Assembly (NCBI RefSeq): GCF_003385185.1
Contig: NZ_PQHZ01000049.1
Coordinates: 1-45,192, forward strand
Source of the DNA: Amycolatopsis palatopharyngis
Lineage (GTDB): Bacteria; Actinomycetota; Actinomycetes; Mycobacteriales; Pseudonocardiaceae
Length of the DNA stretch: 45,192 nucleotides
Direction: 5' to 3'
Shown one piece after another: positions 1 through 8,661 of the stretch. The notes beneath the pieces are model-generated. The model was not told the origin of the DNA. It saw only the letters and a program-made list of their open reading frames with translations, and ran no database searches. Positions within the stretch are counted from its first letter, which is position 1. Each line of letters begins with the position of its first letter. The translations under genes were made by a program, and so were the position numbers.

Positions 1-283
1 GCGGGGTCTGGGGCGGCCGAGGCGGCTGCTGCGGCTGAGGCCTGCGGTGCGGACGGGTGGTGGCCCCGGACTCCGCCGAGGGTGTGCCCGGCTGGGGTTG
101 CGGCTGGCGCACCCAGACCGTGGCGGGCTCGTCGTGAGTGACCTTTGGCACAGGCAGCTCATGAGTGGCGCCGGAGTCGCCCTGACGCCCGCCGTCCTGG
201 CCGCCGGGAGCATCGCTGTCAGCCGAGGGCCAGGCAGGTCCCGCAGCCCGTTCGGCCTCGGTTCTACCGTCCTTCTCCGACAC
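1..283 (-). CDS. dacB: D-alanyl-D-alanine carboxypeptidase (DacB/PBP4 type), N-terminus only
   Basis: Partial gene running off the left edge. A GTG start at 281-283 follows a GAGGAGG ribosome binding site by about 5 bases. The visible 94 codons begin MSEKDGRTEAERAAGPAW and continue as a Pro/Gln/Arg-rich, charged, low-complexity cytoplasmic tail. No membrane segment or SxxK serine motif lies inside the visible part. The call rests on this tail, which resembles the long disordered N-termini of actinomycete PBP4-type carboxypeptidases, and on the divergent pairing with ppa seen in Mycobacterium (Rv3627c/Rv3628). Such enzymes remove the terminal D-Ala of peptidoglycan stem peptides outside the membrane. 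The reading frame and start are seen directly; the function is inferred from context. Any other Pro-rich membrane protein would look alike over this stretch. Confidence 0.6.
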   Translation of the reverse strand, partial: MSEKDGRTEAERAAGPAWPSADSDAPGGQDGGRQGDSGATHELPVPKVTHDEPATVWVRQPQPQPGTPSAESGATTRPHRRPQPQQPPRPPQTP

Positions 284-447
284 ACACCCCTCCTCGCAGA
301 CCGTCCCCGCACTCCACCGACGGGGCCAAGCTCACACATGGTCATGGCGAACCGCGGCGGCGGTGTAGTCCACACTAGTGAGGGTCAAGTAAGCGAAACC
401 GCCAGCCGCCCGGCCGCGGCGATAACAAGAAGATCAGCGAGGACGGC

Positions 448-972
448 GTGGAGTTCGACGTCACGATCGAAATCCCCAAAGGGGAACGCAACAAGTACGA
501 GGTGGACCACAAGACGGGGCGGATCAAACTCGACCGCACCCTGTTCACGGCCACGCAGTATCCCGCCGATTACGGGTTCATCGATGACACCCTCGGCCAG
601 GACGGCGACCCGCTGGACGTGCTCGTCCTGGTGCAGGAGCCGACGTTCCCCGGCTGCCTGATCCGCTGCAGGGCCATCGGCATGTTCCGGATGACCGACG
701 AGAAGGGCCCGGACGACAAGGTCCTCGCGGTCCCGTCGGACGACCCGCGGCTCGAGCACCTGCGCGACATCCACCACCTGAACGAGTTCCACAAGCTGGA
801 GATCGAGCACTTCTTCCAGGTGTACAAGGACCTCGAACCCGCGAAGAGCGTCGAGGGTTCCAACTGGGTCGGTCGCGGGGAAGCGGAATCCGAGATCAAG
901 CGCTCCTACGAGCGTGAGACCGAGCGTCTGGCGAAGGCCGCCGCCGAAACAGGCGACGTCACCGAGCACTGA
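448..972 (+). CDS. ppa: Inorganic pyrophosphatase, soluble family I
   Basis: Hydrolyses pyrophosphate to two phosphates in the cytoplasm, pulling biosynthetic reactions forward. The 174-residue protein has the usual length for bacterial family I enzymes. It begins MEFDVTIEIPKGERNKYEVD, which contains the conserved substrate-binding lysine and E/Y positions. The Mg-binding signature DGDPLDV lies near residues 52-58, with further acidic residues at DEKGPDDK. The GTG start at 448 has a GAGGA site 5-9 bases upstream. It is divergent from the dacB-like gene and ends at a strong hairpin shared with convergent glyA. A membrane H+-pyrophosphatase (hppA) is encoded 22 kb away in the same window, so the cell has both types. 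Confidence 0.97.
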   Translation: MEFDVTIEIPKGERNKYEVDHKTGRIKLDRTLFTATQYPADYGFIDDTLGQDGDPLDVLVLVQEPTFPGCLIRCRAIGMFRMTDEKGPDDKVLAVPSDDPRLEHLRDIHHLNEFHKLEIEHFFQVYKDLEPAKSVEGSNWVGRGEAESEIKRSYERETERLAKAAAETGDVTEH

Positions 973-981
973 CCAGGTTCC

Positions 982-1026
982 GTCCGGCCACCCCGTCCAC
1001 GATCAGCGTGAACGGGGTGGCCGGAC
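982..1026. terminator. Bidirectional terminator between ppa and glyA
   Basis: A perfect 15-bp inverted repeat, GTCCGGCCACCCCGT at 982-996 and its complement at 1012-1026, encloses a 15-base loop. It lies 10 bases past the ppa stop and 17 bases past the glyA stop, between convergent genes. There is no T-tract, as is common for actinomycete hairpin terminators. Confidence 0.85.
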
Positions 1027-1042
1027 GCGTTTCAGGGAAGAA

Positions 1043-2311
<1,269 letters not shown>

Positions 2312-2353
2312 GCTGCTGCTCCTGGACAGACGTGACCACGGCACTGCCGTAAG

Positions 2354-2437
2354 ACACCCAGGCGCGCGGTGCCGGCCATGTCGTCGCTCCCCGGTGGTGC
2401 TCCACCTCGATGGCGCCAGTCGCTACTGCGGGGCCGA
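2354..2437 (-). promoter_or_regulatory. ZTP (pfl) riboswitch upstream of glyA
   Basis: Read on the minus strand, the leader carries the conserved pieces of the pfl/ZTP aptamer in order. These are a GCGACTGGCG segment (about 2414-2423), a GTGGAGC/ACCAC hairpin, the loop CCACCGGGGAGCG (about 2385-2397), then GGCCG and the 3' element CGCGCCTGGGTG (about 2355-2366). The glyA start is 43 bases downstream. ZTP riboswitches sense ZMP/ZTP, signals of low 10-formyl-tetrahydrofolate, and typically govern purine and one-carbon genes including glyA. A GGCAC/GTGCC pairing between aptamer end and leader could form the expression platform. The motif match is by eye. Confidence 0.85.
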
Positions 2438-2543
2438 GCTTACTGCGTTCTACCGGCCATGCGGACGATTCGCGTCACACCATCCGCGCGTCTCATCATG
2501 CGGCCGGCCGCGGCGAGCAGGGCGTCGACTCAGCCTGGCCGGA

Positions 2544-3077
2544 TCAGTCCGCCGTGTCCTCGACGGGTTCGATGCCACGCGCATGCCTGCGCGCGAGCTC
2601 CTGGTAGATCGCGGCGTTGTGCTCGACCCACACACGTGCGGAGTCGGTCAGCGGAACGTGCTTCTTGGCCGGGCTGCCCATAGCGATCATCTCCGGCGGC
2701 ACCACCGAGTTCGGGGTCACCGTGGCTCCGGCGGCCACCAGGGCGCGGGCGCCGATGTCCGCCTTGTCGAGCACGGTGGAGCCGTTGCCGATCAGCGCCT
2801 GCTCACCGACCGTGCAGTCGTGCACCAGGCACTGGTGCCCGACGGTGACGTTGCGGCCGATCTCGCATACGCCGTCGTTGACGTGCACCACCGAGTTGTC
2901 CTGGATGTTCGCACCGGCGCGGATGACGATCCGGCCGAAGTCGGCGCGGATCACGGCGCCGTACCAGACCGAGGCGCCCTCCTCGACGGTCACGTCGCCG
3001 ATCAGTGTCGCGGTGGGGGCGATCCAGGCGTCCGGGTGCACGGTGGGGCTGACGCCCTCGAAGGAAAACAGCGGCAT
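2544..3077 (-). CDS. Gamma-carbonic-anhydrase-like hexapeptide-repeat protein
   Basis: A 177-residue left-handed beta-helix protein of the gamma carbonic anhydrase/YrdA group. Hexapeptide-type turns run through residues 15-135 (for example TATLIGDVTVEEGASVWYGA, then NSVVHVND, VTVGHQCLVHDCTVG, NGSTVLDKADIG). Three histidines, in VVHV, VGHQ and LVHD, occupy the trimer-interface metal site of the family. A helical C-terminus follows (ARVWVEHNAAIYQELARRH). ATG at 3075-3077 has an AAGG site at good spacing. It lies 35 bases downstream of the cation exporter on the same strand, so co-transcription is likely. Many members lack measurable carbonic anhydrase activity and their role is unclear. Confidence 0.88.
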   Translation of the reverse strand: MPLFSFEGVSPTVHPDAWIAPTATLIGDVTVEEGASVWYGAVIRADFGRIVIRAGANIQDNSVVHVNDGVCEIGRNVTVGHQCLVHDCTVGEQALIGNGSTVLDKADIGARALVAAGATVTPNSVVPPEMIAMGSPAKKHVPLTDSARVWVEHNAAIYQELARRHARGIEPVEDTAD

Positions 3078-3112
3078 GGCGACACCTTAAGGCTTGCCTG
3101 CCTCCGGTCGGG

Positions 3113-4183
3113 CTAACGATGGTGCGCGAGCACCTCGTGCGCGGCTTCGGCACCACGGGCGGGCTCGACGTGGACGACGGCGGCGGTCAGCCTCGGCACA
3201 GCGTGCAGGAGCCGGTGCTCCACCTCGTGCGCGAGGCTGTGTGCCTGCAGGACGGTCAGCTCGGCGTCCACGGAGACCGCGAGTTCGGCGCGCAGGCTGT
3301 GCCCGATCCAGCGCATCCGTACCTGGTTCGCGTGCAGCACGCCCGGCACCTCGGCCGCCGCATGTTCCACGCGCTCCACCGTTTCCGGGTCGACGGCGTC
3401 CATCAGGCGGCGGAACACCTCCCTGGCGGCGTCGCGGAGCACGAACAGGATCGCCACGGTGATGAGCAGCCCGATGATCGGGTCTGCCTGCGGAAAGCCC
3501 AACCCGACGCCCAGCGCACCGAGTACGACGGCGAGGGAGGTGAAACCGTCGGTCCTGGCGTGCAGCCCGTCTGCGACGAGCGCGGCCGAGCCGATCTGCC
3601 TGCCGACGGTGATGCGGTAGCGCGCCACCAGCTCATTGCCCGCGAATCCGATCACCCCGGCCGCCGCGACGATCCAGAGGTGCTGCACGGGTCGCGGTTC
3701 GATCAGCCGCTGCACAGCCTCGTAGCCCGCGAGCGCGGCCGAGGCGGCGATGAGCAGGACCACTACGACACCGGCGAGGTCCTCGGCGCGCCCGAGTCCG
3801 TAGGTGTAGCGCCGACTCGCTGCCCGCCTGCCGAGCAGGAACGCGATCCCCAGTGGAAGGGCGGTCAGCGCGTCGGCGAAGTTGTGGATGGTGTCACCCA
3901 GCAGCGCGACGGAGCCGGTGAGGGATACCACGACGAGCTGCGCCAGCGCGGTGACGAGCAGCGCGACGAAGGACAGGACCAGCGTGCGCATTCCCCGCTT
4001 ACTGGCCTCCAGCGCGGTGTCCACGCGCTCGGAGCTGTCGTGGCTGTGCGGGGTCAGCAGGTGCTTGAGCCGATCCAGCCACGTCGACCGGCCGTTGTGT
4101 GCATGACCATGCCCATGTGCGTGAGCATGACCGTGCCCATGTTCGTGTTCGTGATCGTGGCCCTGCCCGGGTTGCCGCGCCAT
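3113..4183 (-). CDS. Cation diffusion facilitator metal exporter with His-rich N-terminus
   Basis: Inner-membrane exporter of divalent metal (Zn, Co, Ni or Cd) driven by proton antiport, 356 aa from ATG 4181-4183. Residues 9-29 are almost all His, Gly, Ala, Asp and Glu, and another His cluster (PHSH) follows near 45. Six membrane segments span about 65-240. The two metal-site helices carry HNFAD (H100, D104) and HARTD (H208, D212); this HxxxD/HxxxD pairing is typical of zinc-type transporters. A cytoplasmic ferredoxin-like domain fills about 250-340. It is divergent from an ArsR-type sensor, the usual arrangement for metal-inducible efflux. I rejected an 81-residue upstream extension because it runs through the regulator gene. 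Confidence 0.93.
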   Translation of the reverse strand: MARQPGQGHDHEHEHGHGHAHAHGHGHAHNGRSTWLDRLKHLLTPHSHDSSERVDTALEASKRGMRTLVLSFVALLVTALAQLVVVSLTGSVALLGDTIHNFADALTALPLGIAFLLGRRAASRRYTYGLGRAEDLAGVVVVLLIAASAALAGYEAVQRLIEPRPVQHLWIVAAAGVIGFAGNELVARYRITVGRQIGSAALVADGLHARTDGFTSLAVVLGALGVGLGFPQADPIIGLLITVAILFVLRDAAREVFRRLMDAVDPETVERVEHAAAEVPGVLHANQVRMRWIGHSLRAELAVSVDAELTVLQAHSLAHEVEHRLLHAVPRLTAAVVHVEPARGAEAAHEVLAHHR

Positions 4184-4220
4184 CGTTATTCTCGCCCTTT
4201 GGTCGCACCGTATCGTCCCT

Positions 4221-4234
4221 GCAGGATGTCCTGC
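4221..4234. promoter_or_regulatory. Palindrome in the exporter/ArsR divergent promoter
   Basis: GCAGGA-TG-TCCTGC, a perfect 6-2-6 inverted repeat in the 70-bp divergent region, 19 bases before the regulator start. It is a candidate operator for the adjacent metal sensor; position is the only support. Confidence 0.4.
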
Positions 4235-4253
4235 TCGAGAGGAATATGCAACC

Positions 4254-4637
4254 ATGTGCGCGCACAAGCACACTTCACTGGACGAGCGCAGTGACCCGCC
4301 ACTCGCGGAGCAACTCGCGGTGGCCGCCGAAGTCCTCGGCCACCTGGCCGACCCGACCCGGCTGCACCTGCTGCACATGCTCACCGAGGGCGAGCAGGAC
4401 GTGAGCACATTGACCGCGAGTGGCAACGCGTCCCGCTCCTCGGTCTCCCAGCACCTGGGACGCCTTCGCCTTGCCGGCCTCGTCCAGTCGCGCCGGGACG
4501 GGCGGCGAATGCTCTATCGGATCACCAGCGATCACCTCGAAGCATTGGTCGAGGAGGCGCTCGGTTTCGCCTACCACGCGGTTGCCGACGTGCCGCACCA
4601 TCGCCGCGGCGCGCAGGAAAAAACCACCCCTGCCTGA
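4254..4637 (+). CDS. ArsR/SmtB metal-sensing repressor, KmtR/NmtR-like
   Basis: Winged-helix repressor of 127 aa, expected to release DNA on binding metal. The core LADPTRLHLLHMLTEGEQ and recognition helix SVSQHLGRLRLAGLVQSRRDG are textbook ArsR, and overall similarity to M. tuberculosis KmtR (a Ni/Co sensor controlling a CDF exporter) is strong from memory. The ligand pattern differs. Helix-5 and tail positions here are H94, Y107, H108 and H115-H116, where KmtR has H88, E101, H102 and H110-H111, so one acidic ligand is replaced by Tyr. The N-terminus MCAHKH offers Cys2, His4 and His6, reminiscent of the N-terminal ligand of NmtR. GAGAGGA precedes the ATG by about 10 bases. The likely target is the divergent exporter. 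Confidence 0.9.
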   Translation: MCAHKHTSLDERSDPPLAEQLAVAAEVLGHLADPTRLHLLHMLTEGEQDVSTLTASGNASRSSVSQHLGRLRLAGLVQSRRDGRRMLYRITSDHLEALVEEALGFAYHAVADVPHHRRGAQEKTTPA

Positions 4638-4669
4638 ACCGGCTCGCCGGCAGCTTGCCGACCCTGTCT

Positions 4670-5542
4670 TCAGTCCGTCCGGTTTTCCGGGGTACCGGCG
4701 ACGATCTCGGCACGCAACTGGTTGAGCAACTGCCGTGCCGCGACCGCGCCGACCTTGTCGCGGCGCGCCAGCTCCAGCGTGAGCGCGTGCGCGAACAGCA
4801 GGTCGACCAGGTTTTCGCTGACCATGGTGGCGGTCGCCTGCGGAGCGTTGAGCACAACGTCGACCGCGTCACGCAACTCCTCCCCCAGTGCCTGCGTCAC
4901 CAAGATCACCGAGGCGCCGGCCTTGCGTGCGTGTGCGACGAGGACGTCGATTTCGTGGAAACGGCGCAGCGGCGCGTATATGAGCACCGTGTCGCCACGG
5001 CCGATACTCATCAGCGAATCCGCCATTCTGAAACCGGTCTGCGTGACGGCATGGGCACGTCGCTGGAGTCTTGACAGCGCGAGCGCCTGGTACTCGGCGA
5101 CCAGGCCGGCCGGGCCGAACCCGTACAGCCACACTTTCTCCGCGCCGTCGAGCAGATCCACCGCCTGCTGCCAGGACCGCTCGTCCAGTTCGTCCGGAAC
5201 GCGCTCGAGCAACGTCGCCGCGTCGGCGAGCACCTGGTCAAGCACCCGGCCGAGCGCGGTTTCGGAACGAGCGAGCCGCCCCTCCAAGACGCGCACCGGA
5301 TCCCGTGGATCGGCGATCTCGGCCATCAACACCCTCTTCAACTCGCGCAGCCCCGAGTAGCCGAGCGATCTGGCGGTGCGCACCACGGTCGCATCGCTGG
5401 TGCCGGTGGCCGCGGCGATTTCGGAAGTGGACGCGAGCACCGCCTTTTCGGGTTGCTCCAGCAGGTACTCGGCCACGGCGCGTTCCTGCGGCTTGAGTCG
5501 TGGCGCGGCGCCCGCGACCCGGTCAGCGAAATCCTCAGTCAT
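4670..5542 (-). CDS. RpiR/MurR-family transcriptional regulator (HTH plus SIS)
   Basis: A 290-residue regulator. The N-terminal RpiR helix-turn-helix covers about residues 1-77 (LKPQERAVAEYLLEQPE, then STSEIAAATGTSDATVVRTA). A sugar-isomerase (SIS) effector domain covers about 120-255 (AEKVWLYGFGPAGLVAEY, RGDTVLIYAPLRRFHEIDVL, GASVILVTQ). SIS domains usually bind phosphosugars, but RpiR members also control amino-acid and amine catabolism. It is divergent from an FAD oxidase and GltS-type carrier with an 81-bp promoter region between them, so local control of those genes is the simplest reading. It is a distant paralogue of the murR gene at 40.8 kb. Sensed ligand unknown. Confidence 0.88.
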   Translation of the reverse strand: MTEDFADRVAGAAPRLKPQERAVAEYLLEQPEKAVLASTSEIAAATGTSDATVVRTARSLGYSGLRELKRVLMAEIADPRDPVRVLEGRLARSETALGRVLDQVLADAATLLERVPDELDERSWQQAVDLLDGAEKVWLYGFGPAGLVAEYQALALSRLQRRAHAVTQTGFRMADSLMSIGRGDTVLIYAPLRRFHEIDVLVAHARKAGASVILVTQALGEELRDAVDVVLNAPQATATMVSENLVDLLFAHALTLELARRDKVGAVAARQLLNQLRAEIVAGTPENRTD

Positions 5543-5544
5543 CT

Positions 5545-5562
5545 ATGAAATTTCCACTTCAT
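5545..5562. promoter_or_regulatory. Inverted repeat between rpiR-like gene and oxidase
   Basis: ATGAA-N8-TTCAT, starting 3 bases outside the regulator start codon. Its left half reads TGAAATTTCC, close to the TGAAA/TTTCA half-sites used by several RpiR proteins. Candidate autoregulatory operator by position and symmetry only. Confidence 0.4.
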
Positions 5563-5623
5563 GATTGTGATCAGTATGGAGCTGTGGCTACAGTACGTCC
5601 GATCCGAGAGCTGTGGAGGTTGT

Positions 5624-6790
5624 ATGAAGTACAGGTTTGTCGTCGTCGGAGGCGGAGTGTACGGCTGTGCGCTCGCCTGGCACCTGGCACGACGGGGCGA
5701 AAAAGTCGTGGTGCTTGAGGCAGCCGAGATCGCTTCCGGTTCGTCCGGCGGAATCGGGCAGCGCGGCGTGCGGGCCAACCGCAGGGCAGCAGCGGAGTTG
5801 CCGCTGATGCGGTTGGCCTACCCGCTCTGGGAAAGGCTGGCTGACGACCTCGGCGCCGATATCGGCTACGAGCGGACCGGAGGGCTCAACCTGGTCGAAC
5901 AGGATGTCACTGGGACCACGGGCGGTCTGGCGAGCCTGCGGGCCCGTACCTGGCACCAGCGTGAACACGGCATCCCCACCGAGGTACTCGACCACGAACA
6001 GGTCCGCGAGTACGAACCTGGCGTGGCTGACGCGGTTCGCGCCGCGCTGTGGTGCCCGCTGGACGGTACCGCCGACCACACCGCGACAACCCGGGCTTTT
6101 GCCGCTGCTGCCATGGCGGCCGGCGCCGTGATCAGAGAACACACCGAAGTGACGCGGCTGGTCAGGGAGGGCGGACGGGTATCCGCGGTGGAGCTTGCCG
6201 ACGGCGAGCGGATCGACGTGGGCGAGGCCGTCGTACTACTGAACAACACCGGCGTCGCCGACCTGGCCGCCGGACTCGACGTGCCGCTGCCGTTGTGGTG
6301 GCTGGTTCCTCAGGTACTCACCGTGAAGGCGGCCGGGCCGGTGTGCCGGCACCTCATCGGCCACGACCACCGGGTGCTCTCGATGAAACCGCTGGACGGC
6401 TCGGTCATGATCTCCGGCGGCTGGCGCGGCCGCTGGAACCCGGACACCCAACGCGGCGAGCCGATTCAGGACAACGTCGACCGCAACATCGCAGAGGCAC
6501 GGGCCGTGTTCCCCGCGCTTGCCGACACCATCGTGGATCGGGTCGACACCAGCAGTGCCGAAACATGCAGCGTGGACGCACTGCCCATAGTGGACCTACT
6601 GCCGACCGCCGGCAACGTCCTCATCGGCACCGGCTGGTCGGGGCACGGCTTCGCGATCGCCCCTGCCGTCGCGACGCTGCTCGCCGACTGGTTGACCGGT
6701 CACCCTCGACCGGATGCCCTCCTGCCGTTCAGGTACAGCCGATTCCGCACTCCTGCGGTGCGGTCGAGGAGTCACGATGTTTCCCACTGA
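5624..6790 (+). CDS. FAD-dependent amino-acid/amine oxidoreductase (DAO, sarcosine-oxidase-beta-like)
   Basis: A 388-residue flavoenzyme of the D-amino-acid oxidase/glycine oxidase/sarcosine oxidase superfamily. The Rossmann FAD motif is VVVGGGVYGCALAWHL (GxGxxG at residues 9-14), followed by an acidic strand end VVVLEAA. GIGQRGVRANRR resembles the flavin-contacting loop. The C-terminal FAD segment is NVLIGTGWSGHGFAIAPAV. The family oxidises C-N bonds of D-amino acids, glycine, sarcosine or related imino acids to give an imine and reduced flavin. I start at ATG 5624 because GGAGG lies just upstream. It overlaps the GltS-type carrier gene by 14 bases, so uptake and oxidation of one substrate are probably linked. 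The substrate cannot be deduced. Confidence 0.87.
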   Translation: MKYRFVVVGGGVYGCALAWHLARRGEKVVVLEAAEIASGSSGGIGQRGVRANRRAAAELPLMRLAYPLWERLADDLGADIGYERTGGLNLVEQDVTGTTGGLASLRARTWHQREHGIPTEVLDHEQVREYEPGVADAVRAALWCPLDGTADHTATTRAFAAAAMAAGAVIREHTEVTRLVREGGRVSAVELADGERIDVGEAVVLLNNTGVADLAAGLDVPLPLWWLVPQVLTVKAAGPVCRHLIGHDHRVLSMKPLDGSVMISGGWRGRWNPDTQRGEPIQDNVDRNIAEARAVFPALADTIVDRVDTSSAETCSVDALPIVDLLPTAGNVLIGTGWSGHGFAIAPAVATLLADWLTGHPRPDALLPFRYSRFRTPAVRSRSHDVSH

Positions 6791-8156
6791 GACAGTCGAC
6801 AACGTCGAAACCCTGCTGTTCGCGGTCGTCGTACTGGGCATCCTGCTGCTCGCCGGCACGCTGATCAGGATCGTCGCCCGGCCAATTCGGCGGCTGTTCC
6901 TGCCTGCGGCTCTGATCGGCGGCGCGGTCGGCCTGGCGTTCGGCCCGTATGGCGCCGGACTGTTCCCCGAGTCGCTGATCGAGACCTGGTCCGGCCTGCC
7001 GGGCGTACTCGCGACGATCGTGTTCGCGCCAATGCTGATGGGGGTACGGATTCCCAAGGTGCGCGAGACGTACCGGATGATCGTCCCGCAGTTGCTGTTC
7101 GGCTACATGGGCGCTTTCCTCATGATCGGGGTGCCACTTGTCGTCTCGGCGCTCGTTCTCATGCCACTGTGGGACGTCGACCGGATGTTCGGCACGCTGG
7201 TGGATGTCGGCTGGCCAGGCGGTCACGGCACGGCAGGCGCGATGGCTGAGGTGTACCAGGAGCACGGCTGGAGCGCCGGTGTCTCCCTCGGTCTCACCTC
7301 GGCCACGGTCGGGCTGGTCTTCGGCATCACCGTCGGCATGGCGCTGGTGAACTGGGGGGTGAGCCGCGGCCACGTCACCGCATTCGGTCCCGCCTCGGAG
7401 ACAGCGGATGACAGGAGCAGCGACATCCTGCCGGAGTCGCGGCGCACACCGATCGGGCGCACCGCGTTCAACAAGGACCTGGTCGACTCGCTCACCTTCC
7501 ACGTGACGTTGGTAGCAGTCGCCGTGCTGATCGGCTGGGTGTTGCAGTACTTCATCGAACTCGTCGTGCCTGGCATGCCGCTGTTCCCGCTCGCCATGAT
7601 CGGCGGCGGCATCGTGCAAGCCGTGATCGGCCGAACGCCGCTTCGTGGCACCGTGGACGCGGCGAGCCTGCGCACAATCCAGGCGGTAGCGCTGGACCTG
7701 CTGATCGTCTCGGCCGTCGCCTCGATCCACCTGCCGCTGGTCATCGACAACGCAGGAGCACTCGCCGTGCTCATGGTGCTGGCAGCGGGGCTGGCGATCG
7801 GCTTCTTCTTCCTGGCAGGGCCACGACTGTTCCAGCAGAACTGGTTCGAGCAGGCAATCGTCAACTTCGGCAGCCTCACTGGAGTCTCCTCAGTCGGCCT
7901 GATGCTGCTGCGCACGGTCGACCCCGACCTGTCCACGATCACCGGAAAGGCGTATGCGCTGAGCAAGCCATTCCGTAGCCCATTCATCGGGGGCGGGCTG
8001 ATCACGGCGCTGGTGCCGATCCTGGCCTTCACCCGAGGACCATTGCTCACGGGCGCGATATTCATCGCCCTGTTCCTGATTCTCCTCCTCGCCGCCCGGC
8101 TACTCGGCTTCTGGCGCAAACCGGCCAAAGCAGCTCGAGTAGCCAGTTCGGTTTAG
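6777..8156 (+). CDS. GltS-like sodium/glutamate-type symporter
   Basis: Integral membrane carrier of 459 aa resembling the ESS (GltS) family. There are about ten hydrophobic segments in two halves separated by a charged loop near residues 210-240 (ETADDRSSDILPESRRTP). Glycine-rich motifs VGWPGGHGTAGAMAEVY and FGSLTGVSSVGLMLLRTVDP match the paired re-entrant loops of the family. ATG 6777 has GAGGAG 6 bases upstream and overlaps the oxidase stop, giving translational coupling. GltS imports glutamate with sodium, but with this oxidase the substrate may be another anionic amino acid. A hairpin 70 bases downstream ends the unit. Confidence 0.85.
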   Translation: MFPTETVDNVETLLFAVVVLGILLLAGTLIRIVARPIRRLFLPAALIGGAVGLAFGPYGAGLFPESLIETWSGLPGVLATIVFAPMLMGVRIPKVRETYRMIVPQLLFGYMGAFLMIGVPLVVSALVLMPLWDVDRMFGTLVDVGWPGGHGTAGAMAEVYQEHGWSAGVSLGLTSATVGLVFGITVGMALVNWGVSRGHVTAFGPASETADDRSSDILPESRRTPIGRTAFNKDLVDSLTFHVTLVAVAVLIGWVLQYFIELVVPGMPLFPLAMIGGGIVQAVIGRTPLRGTVDAASLRTIQAVALDLLIVSAVASIHLPLVIDNAGALAVLMVLAAGLAIGFFFLAGPRLFQQNWFEQAIVNFGSLTGVSSVGLMLLRTVDPDLSTITGKAYALSKPFRSPFIGGGLITALVPILAFTRGPLLTGAIFIALFLILLLAARLLGFWRKPAKAARVASSV

Positions 8157-8223
8157 CCGGCAACATTCTTCAGCCCACGGCGGGAGCGGTGGCGTTCTGG
8201 TTCCACTCGCAACGAACAACGGA

Positions 8224-8261
8224 TCAGACCCCCTTTTTCCGGGTTTCGGAGAGGGGTCTGA
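8224..8261. terminator. Hairpin terminator after the GltS-like gene (copy 1 of a pair)
   Basis: Outer arms TCAGACCCC (8224-8232) and GGGGTCTGA (8253-8261) enclose an inner TCCG/CGGA stem. It lies 67 bases past the carrier stop. A related hairpin with the same TCAGxCCCC outer arm and TCCGG inner arm follows the NCS1 permease. Confidence 0.7.
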
Positions 8262-8456
8262 CCCATGCCCGGCCGATTCCGCGTTTCCGCCCAGACCGGA
8301 GTGGTCCACGGAAGAAACGGAACACACTGTTACCTCGCGGTCACGTCCCGGTGCCCGCCTTCGGCTCTCCCCTCCTGAACTGCCCACGTGCGCACACCGC
8401 TGGGCGACTCGCGGGACGGAGGCCGACCGCGAAGTCCACAAGGTAAACCTATGTCA

Positions 8457-8487
8457 GTCGCAGGATTAGGGGGCCTTGTCCTGCGAC
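8457..8487. promoter_or_regulatory. 31-base inverted repeat in the permease leader
   Basis: Perfect 9-bp arms GTCGCAGGA (8457-8465) and TCCTGCGAC (8479-8487) flank a 13-base spacer, 175 bases before the permease start. It could be an operator or a leader hairpin; no downstream T-tract marks it as a terminator. Confidence 0.45.
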
Positions 8488-8661
8488 AAACTGGCTCTTA
8501 GCGTCAGGTCATGTGATTCAGCACATCGGCCCCGCCGACCTCGGCGGCCAGCCATCGCTCATATGGTCCGCGATGGACAGACCGGCCATACAGCGCGACC
8601 CCACGTCGTCGAGCGCATCTCACCAGGCGCTGTGACTAGGCACAGAACGGCTAGGGAAGAA

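Larger units (their letters stand above)
8157..8661. other. Long non-coding gap before the NCS1 permease
   Basis: 505 bases without a credible gene. It holds a terminator-like hairpin at 8224-8261 and a separate 31-base inverted repeat at 8457-8487. The remainder shows no codon bias, RNA gene or repeat that I recognise. The open frame reading through from 8476 into the permease lacks a ribosome binding site and conserved sequence. Confidence 0.6.

Noticed and set aside
4649..4661. Short CGGCA/TGCCG hairpin between the ArsR and RpiR genes
   Set aside because: A 5-bp stem in GC-rich DNA is too weak to call a terminator, although the convergent position would suit one.
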